Shown here in pieces: positions 7,401 through 7,603 of a DNA stretch of 7,603 nt. The stretch spans positions 1-7,603 of the forward strand of contig JACQXT010000029.1 of assembly GCA_016208665.1 (NCBI GenBank), read 5' to 3'. Source of the DNA: Chitinivibrionia bacterium. GTDB lineage: Bacteria; Krumholzibacteriota; Krumholzibacteriia; WVZY01. Within the stretch, counting starts at the first letter, position 1, and every line of letters starts with the position of its first letter. The translations under genes were made by a program, and so were the position numbers. The notes under the pieces are model-generated. The model was given only the letters and a program-made list of their open reading frames with translations. It was not told the origin of the DNA and did no database searches.

Positions 7401-7603
7401 CGTTCAGTATCCCTCTCTTTTCCAGATCTTCGGCGACATAGCCAAGATCCAGTTCAAGCAGCCGCTTCTTGGTGGGTATGCCGTCATAATTCCATCCCTT
7501 GTGCGTGTAATAGGTGGTCAACAGCTCCTCTTCGAGTTCCGGATACCGGTGCCGCCAGTGATCCTTGGGCGGCTTCTCATCGGCTCTAGTCATGCCTCTT
7601 CTA
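7360..7603 (-). CDS. bamB: AOR-type tungsten oxidoreductase, C-terminal end (BamB-like), partial
   Basis: The reading frame is open through the window edge; the codons before the first ATG (7593) are sense codons, so that ATG is probably internal and only the last ~80 residues are present. The segment resembles the C-terminal end of aldehyde:ferredoxin oxidoreductases: a Y-Y-T-H-K-G-W-N-Y-D-G-I-P-T-K run followed by a short amphipathic stretch ending near EKRGIL, then a charged hydrophilic tail. In class II benzoyl-CoA reductase this subunit holds the tungsten-bispyranopterin and a [4Fe-4S] cluster and reduces the aromatic ring. None of those ligands are in the window, so substrate is inferred only from the downstream genes. 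Its 3' end overlaps the start of the next gene by 41 bases, which suggests translational coupling. The AOR family call is fairly firm; the specific BamB assignment is moderate. Confidence 0.75.
   Translation of the reverse strand, partial: RRGMTRADEKPPKDHWRHRYPELEEELLTTYYTHKGWNYDGIPTKKRLLELDLGYVAEDLEKRGILNDGHGQEKDKDNPS

Overview
The window is the middle of one tightly packed operon, and every gene I can support is on the minus strand. Transcription therefore runs from position 7603 down to 1. Both window edges cut a gene: the first gene (AOR-like) enters already in progress at 7603, and the last (NuoF-like) runs off at position 1.

In transcription order the genes encode: the C-terminal end of an aldehyde:ferredoxin oxidoreductase (AOR)-type tungsten protein; a ferredoxin-like protein with three predicted [4Fe-4S] clusters; an HdrD-like protein with two CCG domains; a tandem-duplicated HdrA-like flavoprotein; an MvhD-like [2Fe-2S] protein; a NuoE-like [2Fe-2S] protein; and a NuoF-like FMN/NADH protein. 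To my knowledge this order, AOR-FeS-HdrD-HdrA2-MvhD-NuoE-NuoF, is that of bamBCDEFGH. These genes encode the ATP-independent class II benzoyl-CoA reductase complex of obligate anaerobes such as Geobacter and sulfate-reducing or syntrophic Desulfobacterota. The organism is most likely a strict anaerobe able to make selenoproteins, possibly a metagenomic Desulfobacterota-like lineage; the taxon cannot be fixed from this window. The catalytic subunit is almost entirely outside, so a related AOR-Hdr complex acting on another acyl-CoA or carboxylate is not excluded.

The expected electron path, inferred from the families, is: NADH at NuoF/NuoE, and possibly ferredoxin at the HdrA module, passing through MvhD and the duplicated HdrA flavoprotein to HdrD, the small FeS protein and finally the tungsten active site. 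Flavin-based electron bifurcation in HdrA would drive the low-potential step.

The most interesting content is recoding. Two adjacent genes each carry an in-frame TGA exactly where a family-conserved redox cysteine is expected: residue 64 of the HdrA-like protein (context [15 protein letters not shown]) and residue 19 of the MvhD-like protein (context GFVCHW-U-AYGAAD). A hairpin suited to a bacterial SECIS lies just downstream of each. A naive gene caller would lose the first 69 residues of BamE and the first 43 of BamF. The second notable point is in the NuoF-like gene: the reading frame breaks at about 625-631, where a segment of about 80 bp encoding the glycine-rich FMN-binding loop appears to be missing. 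This is either a real loss-of-function deletion or an assembly error. No gene-free stretch exceeds about 70 bases, and I see no promoter, terminator, RNA gene, mobile element or CRISPR array.
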